A stretch of DNA of 64,000 bases from Gadus chalcogrammus (taxonomy: Eukaryota > Chordata > Actinopteri > Gadiformes > Gadidae). The stretch spans positions 13,072,299 to 13,136,298 of the forward strand of contig NC_079431.1 in the NCBI RefSeq assembly GCF_026213295.1. The letters run 5' to 3'. The notes under the pieces were generated by a model, which was not told where the DNA came from, did no database searches, and worked only from the letters and a program-made list of their open reading frames with translations. This document shows, in pieces, positions 1-10,224 of the stretch (its first letter is position 1; each line of letters opens with the position of its first letter). A program made the translations under genes and the position numbers.

Positions 1-697
1 TCATCCTTTGGATGCGTGCAGAGGCTGTGTCAAGTGTCTTCTTTAGTATGGTAATGAGCGGCTGATGGTCAGTCTCGACAGTCACAGCCCGTCCATATAC
101 AGTATGTAGAGATGGAATTTTGTGCAGGCATAGACAAGGGCCAGGAGCTCTTTTTCAATCCAAGTGTAGCGTGACTCAGTCTCTGTGAGGGCCCTTGAAG
201 CGAAAGCCACCGGTCGTTTTGGAGGCAGACAGCACCCAGTCCGTGCTGTGAGGCGTCAGCTGACAGTACAACAGGTTGGTGCAAAGTACCGCAGCACCGG
301 GGGACCTGCAATAAGTTCTTTGAGTTTGGTGAATGTCGCTGTGTGGAGCTCCAACCAGCACCAGTCTACATCCTGGCGCAACAGCTCACGCAGGGGTGCC
401 GTGGCCTCGCTGTAGTCTGGTATGAATTTGGCCAAGTAGTTGGTCATGCCCAGGAACATTTGGAGACTGCGCTTGTCCTCCGGCGGGGGAATCAGGCGGA
501 CGGCAGCAGTATTGGCAGGGTCGGGTCTAACACCCTGGTCAGTGAGCAGGTGACCGACATAAGCAACCTCATTGACCCTGAAACTGCACTTTTCAGGGTT
601 CAGTCTGAGATTGACAGCCCGTATCCTGTCCATGACTTGGCGGAGACGTAGATCATGCTCCTCTCTCAAGCGGCCCCTATACCAAGATGTCATCGAT
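1..697 (-). pseudogene. Ty3/gypsy-type LTR retrotransposon pol fragment
   Basis: Read on the minus strand, 693-256 gives the end of a reverse transcriptase and connection region: LNPEKCSF, YVGHLLTDQGVRPDP, then FLGMTNYLAKFIPDYS and APLRELL. Next, 311-69 gives the start of an RNase H domain with the catalytic-type motif LSADASQHGLGAV. The RT active-site box is present in another frame at about 689-697 as IDD, with an in-frame stop at 677-679 just after it. At least two frameshifts and this stop make it a dead copy. The upstream part of RT, gag and integrase are absent or outside the window. Assignment to Ty3/gypsy rests on the RT-RNase H order and motif wording. Confidence 0.85.
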
Positions 698-1050
698 CAC
701 TCTACTCAACTCAATCGACCCGGGCACACGCACCAATAACGGTATCCAGGAGCTTCAAACCGACATGACTGAACCCCCTCTCCCCGCAGACAGCAACACC
801 CTGCATTGGTGGAGAGACTAAGGCTGCAACAAATAATCGCTGCTCTCAACATTGACGCACAAATACCTGTCTGTGCCAGGCACGCCTGCGCAGGTAACAT
901 CGTGAATAAAAGAGAGCCGCACTTGATCAAGTTGATAGACAACATTGAGGAATGAATTACTTGTGACATTATAGGCCTTACTCCTGCTGCTGTCTCCTGT
1001 TTAGTTGTCATGTTATTGTTTCCACTGTGCGGGGGGGAGGCTCGTAAATA
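698..1050. other. No recognisable gene
   Basis: Sequence between the pol relic and the palindromic element. It contains an AATAAA at about 905 and could be retroelement-related, but no LTR pair or coding signature was found. Confidence 0.4.
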
Positions 1051-1206
1051 TGTAAGGGATAATGTATACAACGCCGGTCATTATCGTGAAAATAAGCCCC
1101 GGCAGGGCAAACAGGACACCGACGCGCAGCGGAGGTGTCTTGCTTCGCCATGAAGGGGCTTATTTTACGATAATGACCGGCGAAGTTCTATACATTATCC
1201 CGCTTA
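1051..1206. mobile_element. Palindromic MITE, copy 1
   Basis: A near-perfect inverted repeat: the left arm GGGATAATGTATA (1056-1068) followed by CCGGTCATTATCG is mirrored on the right, ending TATACATTATCCC at 1189-1201. The centre is GC-rich. A related, partly deleted copy is at 41686-41818 and ends with the exact reverse complement of 1051-1065. No coding capacity; superfamily unknown. Confidence 0.75.
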
Positions 1207-1596
1207 TAACACGGCTACTTGCCAAAATGAAACAATTTATTTACAATGTATTTGTTACCAGCATTCATAGTGTTGATCAGCAGAGAAATAGTCTGCCCAA
1301 GACGTTAACATCGTCGCTTAGCAACCGACAGCGCTTGGGTTGATACATATCCCGCTTGACAAGTTACCGGACTACGTGCGGAGTGTTACCAAAGGCAAAA
1401 AGTCCTTTTGTTTACCTTGACAGCGGTCATTATTCATCCGTTGCCAATGAATTATCCAAAAATAATTGACAGAAGAATAATTGACATATATTAATAATAT
1501 TTTTCAGCACTTTCAACATTGTGATGGCCATTTCTATGTGGGTAAAACAATTTTGTGCAGTTTTGGCCCCACTCCTGCATTGGCCGCTACAAGCCT
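1207..1596. other. Noncoding; old repeat piece shared with 34790 and 46030
   Basis: The phrase CGTCGCTTAGCAACC near 1311-1325, followed by TTACCGGACTAC, recurs at 34791 and, slightly altered, at 46033. It is therefore a fragment of the same transposon as 45484-46383. No gene recognised. Confidence 0.5.
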
Positions 1597-1775
1597 GCAT
1601 ACTGCCTTTAATGAATCAGCAGTTTATTTTAAGGCGTAAGCTTGTCTTGAACCCAGATAAAACTGAGTGGATGTTGTTTTTTAGGTCGCTTAGCCTATAC
1701 CGCACTCAAAACATACATGCACTCCAAGGTGAGCAAATTGAAATAGTTAATATCTTGTCATCTGGCTTCACTCTG
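1597..1775 (+). pseudogene. Short LINE reverse-transcriptase relic
   Basis: The frame 1521-1808 contains LVLNPDKTEWMLF followed by an IE.V spacing, the wording that precedes the YLG motif in non-LTR reverse transcriptases. Only about 60 codons are recognisable. Family not determined. Confidence 0.5.
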
Positions 1776-2137
1776 AACTCATATTTCAGGCCCATGTGGA
1801 ACACCTAACATAATCCTTTAAGTTGAAAATTTTGATTTATATACAGAAATAAGTCCTGTTTTTCAATCTTGAACAAGAAGATATTAGCTGAATCAATAAT
1901 AGGGTAAGGGTCTGTTTTTCATTATATTTGTTATACTGTTACTACTTCCTGTTACTACTATTATGTGTTATACATGCATCCTCCATCTTCATATTTTTGA
2001 GAATTTTACAGAGAAAGTTAGAAGATGATTCCAAATGTTAAGGTCAAAGTTTTTTAGTGAAGCATCCTTACCTTAAATTAGGGTTACAACCCTGTTAAGG
2101 GCATGTGGAAGCTTATCAATGGGCTTCTATAGTATGT

Positions 2138-2240
2138 TGAGTCAGGGTCATGAGTCAGTATTTTGAACAATAGGGGACGTCATGGAGTCTTTAGGTCTGT
2201 TCAGGTATAAATGTAGGGGGTTGACACAAGTAGAGCATCA
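2138..2240 (+). promoter_or_regulatory. Lens promoter of crygm copy 1
   Basis: TGAGTCAG occurs twice, at 2138-2145 and 2151-2158, exactly 13 bp apart, followed by AACAAT at 2166-2171 and TATAAAT at 2206-2212. TGAGTCAG is the core of a Maf recognition element (also AP-1) and AACAAT is a Sox HMG-box core; Maf and Sox factors are established activators of vertebrate gamma-crystallin genes. Transcription probably starts about 25-30 bp after the TATA box. Assignment of factors is inference, but the block is kept in all four copies while surrounding sequence drifts. Confidence 0.75.
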
Positions 2241-2287
2241 GTTAACCAACCGAACTCTGAGAGACCTGAAAAACCAACACAGCCATC

Positions 2288-2302
2288 ATGATGGGCAAGG
2301 TA

Positions 2303-2344
<42 letters not shown>

Positions 2345-3051
2345 AATAATTGATTGCTTAATCTATATCATCTAGTGGCTCTAATGAAATTATAAACTAT
2401 ATGACAATTATTTTGTTCCAGATCACTTTCTACGAGGAGAAGAACTTCCAGGGTCGCTCCTATGAGTGCATGAGCGACTGCTCCGACATGTCCTCCTACA
2501 TGAGCAGGTGCCAGTCCTGCAGGGTGGAGAGCGGCTGCTTCATGCTCTATGAGAGGAACAACTACATGGGCCAGCAGTTCTTCATGAGGAGGGGAGAGTA
2601 CAACGACATGCACCGCATGCAGAGCATGGGAATGATGTTTGACAACATCAGGTCCTGCAGAATGATCCCCTTTGTAAGAGAAATCACAGTTCAACTTTTA
2701 CGCTGAACTAGATCAACTGTTACATTGACTGTGTTGGTGACTCTGCTGACAATGTTTCTCTGAACCTCTGCTTTACAGCACAGAGGCCAGTTCAGGATGA
2801 AGATCTACGAGAGGGAGAACTTCGGTGGTCAGTCCAATGAGATGATGGACGACTGTGACAACATCCAGGATCGTTACCGCATGTCTGACTGCCAGTCCTG
2901 CCACGTGATGGACGGACACTGGCTGATGTACGAGCAGCCCCAGTACAGAGGCAGGATGATGTACATGAGGCCCGGAGAGTACAGGAGCTTCAGGGAGATG
3001 ATGAGCGGCCAGAGGTTCATGAGCATGAGGCGTATCACTGACATGTGTTAG
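2288..3051 (+). CDS. crygm: Gamma-M crystallin, copy 1 (three exons)
   Basis: Structural protein of the eye lens fibre cell; monomeric two-domain beta/gamma-crystallin. Exons are 2288-2299, 2422-2673 and 2779-3051, all phase 0 with GT..AG introns (122 and 105 bp), giving 178 residues. Exon 1 encodes only MMGK, exon 2 the N-terminal domain and exon 3 the C-terminal domain, the classic gamma-crystallin layout. Four Greek-key signatures (YxxxxF/YxG) are visible at residues 8-15, 47-54, 98-105 and 139-146. I count 28 methionines (about 16 percent) and 10 cysteines, with a single tryptophan (W136); high Met and loss of the usual core tryptophans are known traits of fish gamma-M crystallins. A TATAAAT box lies at 2206-2212 and AATAAA at 3062-3067. 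Near the C-terminus it reads FREMMSGQ, one residue shorter than copies 2 and 4. Family assignment is firm; the exact paralogue name is not. Confidence 0.95.
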
Positions 3052-5095
3052 TTTCCTCACTAATAAAACATGATCTAACTTACATTTGCTGGATTTGTTA
3101 TTGGTCATCATAACTTCATAGCACCTGACTATACAAAATGAAATAGAATATTCTGGAGTTAACCATTATGATTAAAAATGTGATGTGATGGCAATTTTGG
3201 AGGGAAAATTTTATCTTCAAGGATTTGGGTACAAAAGTAATTACAAAACATATTGTAGTATTTACATTATCAATTTGAAAGTTACTGTGGTAATATGGTA
3301 AATAAATATAAATATAGTATTTTGACCATCTGTAAGGTAACATTATATGGCGATATTGAGGAAGACACCAAAACTCAACCAAACTCCACCATTGAATATA
3401 AATTAATATATGAATCGCAAAACAATTTACATTTCTAAGAAATATTGCATTATTTTGCAGGACTTTACAAATGTGTAACTATCTAATTAAAATATCTAGG
3501 ACATGTCTTCTCAGATGATCTCATGGATGACGGTGACATTTGTCGTCAAAGGTGTAAAATATATGCACAGGCCAACGTGATGTTGAGGAAATTTTCCATG
3601 TGTTCCACTGATGTTAACTGTGCTTTGTTTAGGGCTTATGTCACGCCGCTGTATACAGCTCATCTCTGGTCCTCTTACAGAGTGAGAAGTATGCAGAGGC
3701 TTAGAGTGGCATATAATGATGCCATGAGGTTGTTGCTCCGTGTTCCTAGGTGGCACAGTGCTAGCCAGCTATTTGTGTCCTCTAATGTACCGACATGTCA
3801 GGCACTGTTACGAAAGTTAATGTTTAATTTCATGTGTCGATTGGATTTATCAGAAAATAGCATCATTATAGCCTTAACCAACCCTATGATGGGCTATCGG
3901 TTCACATCCAGGCTTCGAAAGCATTGGCATGATAGCTTGCACCTATTTTAGTACAGTATTTTTTGAGTTTTTTTTTTAATGTGTCATATGTGTGTGTGTA
4001 TGTTGGATGTGAGTGGACCATCTGAGTCCTTAATAAAGATTTATTATCTTCTGATTGCATACCTGAAACAAACCAACAGCTTGTTCTGGATTGTTTTATT
4101 GTTTTAAAAGAAAACGTAAATTATATGAACTTATATGAATTATATGAAAACGTAAATATTCATATTAACACAATTTAAGATAAGTTGCATTCTGTACTTT
4201 TGGAGAATAAAAAATATCCTTCCTCAAACACTACAAATGAAAATCTTAATTTTTTCTTACGAACTTAATCAAATAAGCACACAACACAGAAACAATACAT
4301 ACATTGAAATAAAAATGACTGAAATCACAAATTCCAATCATCAACGCATGATGTTTTTGGAATAAGTCAAGAGAATTTTAGCATGTAAGGATTCATTCTC
4401 TGACAACTACTGGAATCAGTCTCACAGACTGATTCCCAGAGTTCTTTCAAAGCTGAGGCGCCCAGTAATTGACGGCCCAAATATAGACACATGGGCCCTA
4501 AGCCTCGACTCCCCAACTCTGTTTCTGATGCATTTCCTTTCACTGCAACTAACTTTTCCTCCGCCTGAGCACTATTTTGTCCTTTCGAATCATTCTTCTC
4601 TCACCTTGGACAACTGAAAAAGTTGTATGTGATCAATGGCGCTAAATAATAAAAACAAAATTCTTTCCTCATCAACAGATATGTTGGTAAAATTGTCAGG
4701 TGTAGAAAATCAGTTGTACATCAGTCAAAAATTGTTAATCAACTTAAAGTATGTGGATAAAGGGATCAAAATGAACGCGAGCACACTTGATCACTTTGAG
4801 TTTTCATATATATTGTTAATTGCCCACTATTATCTGTTTCAATCAGTTGTAATTATTTTATGTAAACAGTTGTAGACATGACATTTAATAAAAAATATAT
4901 GTTTTCATTTATAGGGAAAATTATATTTACATTAGACATCCCTGCTAGGAACAATTCAATAAGTTTGAGATCAACGTCCAAACTTTTTTAATTAAACGCC
5001 ATTAACTCCCAAGTAACTTTTTCAGTTTCCAGAGTCCAGTCTTGATGCATGATAAGGGCGTGACTTAGCCATTAGTATATATGCCTTGTGAGTTC
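3052..5095 (+). repeat. Downstream flank of crygm copy 1, paralogous to 18660-20265
   Basis: AT-rich noncoding sequence that aligns in order with the flank after copy 2 (same 3'UTR, then shared phrases such as GCACCTGACTAT, ATACCTGAA and ACTTAGCCA). Marks one unit of the tandem duplication. It contains a LINE insertion at 3483-4050 that the copy 2 flank lacks. Open frames here (for example 4636-4875) have no recognisable product. Confidence 0.8.
3483..4050 (+). mobile_element. 5'-truncated non-LTR retrotransposon (LINE)
   Basis: Encodes the C-terminal end of a LINE reverse transcriptase: KYLGHVFSDD begins near 3492, and the open frame runs to the stop at 3949-3951, with RAYVTPLYTAHLW and YNDAMRLLLRVPR, typical of the thumb and post-RT part of fish LINEs. 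A short 3' tail ends in TTTATTATCT. The equivalent position after crygm copy 2 (near 19090) reads straight from GTAACTATCT into TCTG, so this copy inserted after the flank duplicated. The 5' end is truncated as usual for target-primed insertion. Confidence 0.8.
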
Positions 5096-5099
5096 AGTG

Positions 5100-5157
5100 T
5101 TACCCCTATATACACCTAGCAGCGGCGGTACGACGCTGCTAGGTGCATATAGGGGTA
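5100..5157. repeat. Inverted repeat (hairpin)
   Basis: ACCCCTATATACACCTAGC and its near-perfect complement flank a loop around GGCGGTACGA. Arm length is about 23 bp. Function unknown; possibly the tip of a foldback element. Confidence 0.7.
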
Positions 5158-5189
5158 TATATGACCGCCCCCGCTGATTTGTTTTTTAA

Positions 5190-5429
5190 CAAGAGGAGAG
5201 GAGAGGAGAGCTCCATCTTATCTCTATAAAAAAATAATGTTATATTATTTGCACTACGGACGCTTCATATCCAGGTCAATTCACACACTTGTGAGTAAAA
5301 CATATAAATGGAGAGAAGAGGAAAGGAGAGGAGAGGAGAGCTCCGTCTTCTCTTTAGAAACATATTATTTTGCACTACGGACGCTTCATATCCAGGTCAA
5401 TTCACACACCTGTGAGTAAAGCATGTAAA
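5190..5429 (+). repeat. Two tandem copies of a ~120 bp unit
   Basis: GAGGAGAGGAGAG, then GCACTACGGACGCTTCATAT, then CAATTCACACAC and TGTGAGTAAA, occurs at about 5190-5306 and again at 5310-5429. Noncoding. Confidence 0.8.
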
Positions 5430-5455
5430 CAAGAAACTGCGCTTACTTGATAATG

Positions 5456-6722
5456 CAGGGTATCTGCAGGTTTCAGCAAGTCAAATTTAAGAAAAATCAT
5501 GGACATAATAAGGGTTCAATGCGCGTTTACATAAAAGGGGCGTTTCTCGCGTCATTTGACTCACCCTTATGCAAAATAAATCGCGCAAGAGCGGTGTATT
5601 TCATCCAAGGCGAGCAATGTATTATTATGAACTCCTACGAGGAATTCAAAGTTCAAATCACAGCCAAGGGGAACACGGTTGCCCATAATATGGCTAGGGT
5701 GGCGCGCTGGCAAAAATAGCCGACCGTGTTAATTCGTAAGTGAAAAGATTCTGCATATTGTCTAAAAAATATTATGCATCATCATCCCTTTTACCCCCAT
5801 ATATGTGGGGCCCCATGAATTGCGAGCCCAAGTACCGGGAATGCACTCGATCTCCGACCCAATATCGGACGTGCACGTCAAGTTGCTTGCTTTTAGTGGC
5901 GTGGTTCAACGTCTCAAATATCAAAACAAAATCAGCCTTGTTGACGCTGCAGATTAGCTCGTTTCGGATGAAAGGCGCTGGTCCGAAGCGAGTTATATAC
6001 GCCGTTTTGTCCCTTCCAGCAGTAAAGGTGCTCGCGATTTGAGAGTCAGGGAACATCAAACCGAAGAGATCTCCTATCCCCTCATTCGAGTTGTAGGACT
6101 GGTGCTTGACCACTGTGTTTAGAATCCACAACACCTCCGCTTTCAGTGTTGGTGTCGCACCAAATGCTACCCTCAGGTCAGTGCTAGCAGCGCGGACTGT
6201 CTGCGGCGGTGGCGCCGGGGCAGAGATGCAAAACGTAGAAATGGCTGGGGTCTGAGTGTGGCTCCTGGCAGAGGTTTTATGTTTTTGGCTCTGCATATGG
6301 CTGACGACAGCCTTAATCCCCATGGTGCCGAGCTTGAATGTAGGCTACTTTTGTACGGAATGCATCTGGCCTGTTCTGGGTTGGCAACGGACGCTAGACA
6401 ACCTCGGAAACGGACGTCTTCCAGCCAACTGACGTTGAACTTGCATTTACCCACTGTTGCAGACTAGCTAGCAAGCGCGCAGACATCCGTTTATATATGC
6501 AGCTAGCAAGAAAGTAGCCTCTCGTACATCTCCTTCCCGAAAAGTCCCGCGAGAAGAAAAAAAAATTAAATAACCCTGCCCCGACAAATTTAAGACCTCC
6601 GAGTTATAAATTTAAGACCAGCATATGACATTTTTGACGAATTTAAGACTTTTTAAGGCCTTAAATTTAGAAAAATGAATTTAAGACTTTTTAAGACTTT
6701 TAAGACCTCCGCGGACACCCTG
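5456..6722 (-). mobile_element. CAGGG..CCCTG DNA transposon with 5-bp target duplication
   Basis: Bounded by CAGGGTATCTGCAGG at 5456 and CGCGGACACCCTG ending at 6722, with the 5-bp direct repeat TAATG on each side (5451-5455 and 6723-6727). The end regions contain many copies of AATTTAAGAC. On the minus strand it keeps the 5' part of a transposase-like gene (see 5772-6454) and lacks the rest, so it is an internally deleted derivative. Confidence 0.8.
5772..6454 (-). pseudogene. Transposon-encoded protein, N-terminal part, frameshifted
   Basis: Starts at 6454 with MGKCKFNVSWLEDVRF, then a finger-like segment whose second cysteine pair is degraded (QARCIPYKSS). It continues in another frame from about 6323 with MGIKAVVSHMQSQKHKTS and FGATPTLKAEVLWILN, down to VRYWVGDRVHSRYLGSQF. 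Phrases of this type recur in uncharacterised fish proteins that look like hAT relatives with a zinc-finger start. The DDE core and dimerisation domain are missing. One frameshift near 6320-6340. Position inside the element at 5456-6722 makes it the remains of that element's transposase, or of its autonomous partner. Confidence 0.55.
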
Positions 6723-6727
6723 TAATG

Positions 6728-8008
6728 TCAGCACAACAATTATAACAACAATCATGGGATAGATGTCAACAATGAAGCAAACAATGCTGATCCCGGATTC
6801 AGGATCCTTCATTCGTCAAAGGGAACACAGTCCTGCAAATTCATCCGAGTATCGCACGGTAATGTTACAGCAAACGCAATTATTTGATTGGAATACGCAA
6901 GGAAATACAAATCTGTGAAATAAACATTTGGAAGATCCATCTTGATAAGAAAGTAGGTATTCCACACAGACCCGTTTCTAAGTAAGGCGAGGATACTATG
7001 CGGGAGGGTCACCGTGACGCGCAAAAGCTGTCAATCTGAAAGACAACTGACAGATTCCCTCAGAGATATTAACGTACAGATTATTAGGATAGGATTCCAT
7101 AAAAGAAACGTCATAAATGTACGTTTTATCATTGAAAATGTCACTACATGTAAGTAAATTAACAATGTTTGATAATACAACAGTGTGGGGATGCAAGTTA
7201 ATTCATGAAAAAGGACAGTTAAGAATGAATAATTGGAAGAATAAGTGTAAGCTAGCTAGCAGCTAGCCAACACCCAGTGGATGTAAACAGTCACCAAGTG
7301 GGTGTGGGTCACACAAACTAATAGCTTGTTTGTCAAATCACATTTTAAAATTTTCAGATGAGTTTAAGACTGCCTGATTAAAAGGAGAAGGTGTGATGAC
7401 CATGGTGATGAGGAGGTGGTTAGTTGGGTAAAGTTAGGGGGAGGGGAGGTGGGTCTCTCTGCTGTCTGGCAGCAATGTTTTGAATTGAGCAAATGGATAA
7501 CATTTTTGGAGACACCAAGTTTTTAAGTGGTTTATCAAATACAATTTTATTGACTGTATCTCCTACTAGACAGGACAGGCAGTGAGGCAGGGAAGATCAG
7601 ATGTGAGTGGAGGCAAGATCAGAGGAAGTGAAGGAGAAGCAGGACAGGGGCAAAGTGCCGCTACAGCACTGAGTACTCATAGGCAATCTGGTTTTGATCC
7701 GGGGTGGATGGAGAACCCAAAATTCAAGCTTTGGCTTTACTATACAGCTGACCATGGTGAGTACCACATCTAACATATGGAGCAGTTTGGGGCTTGATCT
7801 CTCAGATGCTTTATCAATCATAGTTCTTCAACTTCTTACAGAAAAGAAAAACAACATCAAAATTCTTGTCCCCATAAGAATGTGATATGATTGTGCCGTC
7901 AACACAAACAAGCACCGAAGCGGAGGCCGTCCACATATGGAAGTAAATCTGTGCCATCGGATTTTGAAAATAAAAAGCCATTGAATTCTAAGCACTGAAT
8001 ATTTAGGC
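6728..8008. other. No recognisable gene
   Basis: About 1.3 kb with short overlapping frames only. The minus-strand frames at 6809-7024 and 6996-7196 are not recognised. Short AGCTAGC repeats near 7250. Confidence 0.4.
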
Positions 8009-9058
8009 ATTGCAATTAGGGATGCACCGATACCAGTATCTGGTATCGGGCCGATACTTCATTAAAATACTCGTACTCGTATTTGTTTTTTAATTGCCGA
8101 TACCACGCACCGATACCACTATGTCAGTAGCCTACATCAAACCGGTCGCATGCGGAGATGAGTTGTCCTACCTAACTTCGATTTCTAGGGGGAGATAATG
8201 AGCCGAAACTCTGAGATTCTGCCAAAGAATCGTTAACAGAACAGTGTTAACAGAACAGTAGGCTAAGTCATGTCTGCGATTTGGGCATATTTTAAGATAA
8301 AGGATGACGAGAGGAGTAAGGCAGAGTGTAAGATCTGTAATGCTACGGTGTCGAGAGGCGGAAAGGAAAGTACTTCTTTTAATACAAGCAATCTGATAAA
8401 ACATCTGAAGACGCACCATAGTGCTAAGTACACAGAGTTCAGTAATGCTAGCGGCGCAAGACCGAGGCAGCCAACCTTAACTGACGTCTTGCAAAAGCGA
8501 GAGAAAATGTCCAAAGACAACTCACGGGCAATAAAAATAATAGAGGCACTTACTCACTTCATAACGCTTGATGACCAGCCACTTTCAGTTGTTGATAATG
8601 TTGGATTTTGCCGTCTTCTAGAAGTGCTAGAGCCCAGATATGAGATTCCCAGTCGCCTCTACATCACAGATGTGATGTTGCCAAATGTGTATGATAAAGT
8701 AAAAAATCATGTTAGGTACTTGGTGCATGATGCTGAGACAATAAGCTTCACAACTGATATATGGACCAGCAGTGTCTGCCCAATGTCTCTCCTCAGCTTG
8801 ACTGCCCAGTGGATAGATGAAGCGTTTACCCTTCAACACATAGACTTACACGCAAAACCTTTTCGGGGCTCTCACACTGGCAAAGCTATAGCTAATATAT
8901 TCGAAGACATGCTACAAATATGGGGTATCCAAAAAAGCTCTGTCCATGTTGTGCTCCGAGATAACGCAAGAAATATGATCAAGGCCATGATGGCTGCGGG
9001 GCTCCCTGTGTGCTGCTCACTCTCTTCAGCTGGTGGTTCACAAGGGCCTTCTCTCTCA

Positions 9059-9902
9059 TGCCCCTTTCACACCGCCGCAAAATCTGGGCCGGTTCCGGGC
9101 CAGTTCGGAGCTAGGGCCAGGGCTTTGGTTTCACACCACCAAAGAACCGGCTCCGGCCCCTAAAAACCGGTTCAACTCTGGCCCCGCTTTAGAGCTGGGC
9201 TAGAACTAGAACCGCTTTTACGCCGGGGGCAGGGGGAGGAGTTATCCGTACCTTCATAAACAGGAAGACCAACGAAGACCGGCATTTTTTAAAACACCGA
9301 AGTAAACAATGGACGTGAATCCGTGTATGGTTCTTTTTTGTTTTTTCTGATTTTGTTTTAAATCGGAATATTGAAAGAACGAACCATACACGGATTGAAT
9401 CGAAGACGAAATTGTTGTTGTGTTTGAAACTGGCGCGAGGGTTCTTCTGCGCGCCTAACCTGACGCTTGATCATTGTGTGGTGGTTCAACGCGTCAACGC
9501 GCCAACGCAGCCAGATGAGTCCATGTCCATGCAAGTGAACGGAGCGTTCCCTCTTCGTCATAACTATCAAACCAAACATCCTTCACATTCACCGAGCGAA
9601 CATTATGAAAGTAAAATGCACATTTCTCGCTAAAAATGTTTCCATAAACGCATTTAATGGCGTAACTATGTTACTATTTCCACCCAGAATAAAGAAAGAT
9701 GTCGGCCGTATGCTTCTGTCCAAGCTCACTAGCGGAGACGTTTGCAGTGACGTCATGACGTTGCTCACGCCGGCTCCATGGCTGGCTCTGGCCGGTGTGA
9801 AACCAACCGGTTCTTAACTGGGGTAAGGCTGGAACCAGTTTGGAACTGGCCCTAGCACCAGCCCGGAACTGGCTCTCGGTTATTTTTGGTGTGAAAGCGG
9901 CA
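9059..9902. mobile_element. Non-autonomous DNA element inside the hAT transposase
   Basis: Terminal inverted repeats TGCC(C/G)CTTTCACACC: left at 9059-9073, right ending GGTGTGAAAGCGGCA at 9902. Subterminal GGCCGGTTC/GAACTGGCC motifs are mirrored. Removing 9059-9902 rejoins the host transposase frame (LLS then QQRSV). The middle includes a hairpin with GAATCCGTGTATGGTTC arms (about 9318-9398). No gene. Confidence 0.75.
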
Positions 9903-10149
9903 ACAGAGGAGCGTTGGTGATGCTTTGGCAGTCGGTCGCAGAATAGTTGGGCATTTCATACATTCAGATTTAGCCTACTCCTGCCTCGAGGACATCTAGT
10001 TACAAATCAATCAGCCCATAAAACGACTCCAACAAGACGTACAGACTCGCTGGAACAGCAAATTTTACATGATCCAGTCCCTGATCGAACAGAAACGGGC
10101 GCTGGGAATGTATGCGTCCGAATACGATATCCTGGACAATCTCGTGCCT

Positions 10150-10151
<2 letters not shown>

Positions 10152-10220
<69 letters not shown>
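10152..10220 (+). repeat. (CT)n microsatellite
   Basis: About 35 uninterrupted CT units within the hAT transposase relic. The leucine-serine and arginine-glutamate frames across it are artefacts. Confidence 0.95.

Positions 10221-10224
<4 letters not shown>

Noticed and set aside
2368..3111. Long minus-strand open frames opposite crygm exons (also at 17930, 18378, 42506, 63197, 63622)
   Set aside because: They are the complements of exons with biased codon use; they recur wherever the crystallin exons recur and have no start context or domain.
5190..5429. CRISPR-like array
   Set aside because: Only two units, no regular spacers, and the genome is eukaryotic.
5447..5719. Plus-strand 90-codon frame
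   Set aside because: It starts outside the transposon at 5456 and runs across its end; no domain, and the element's coding strand is minus.
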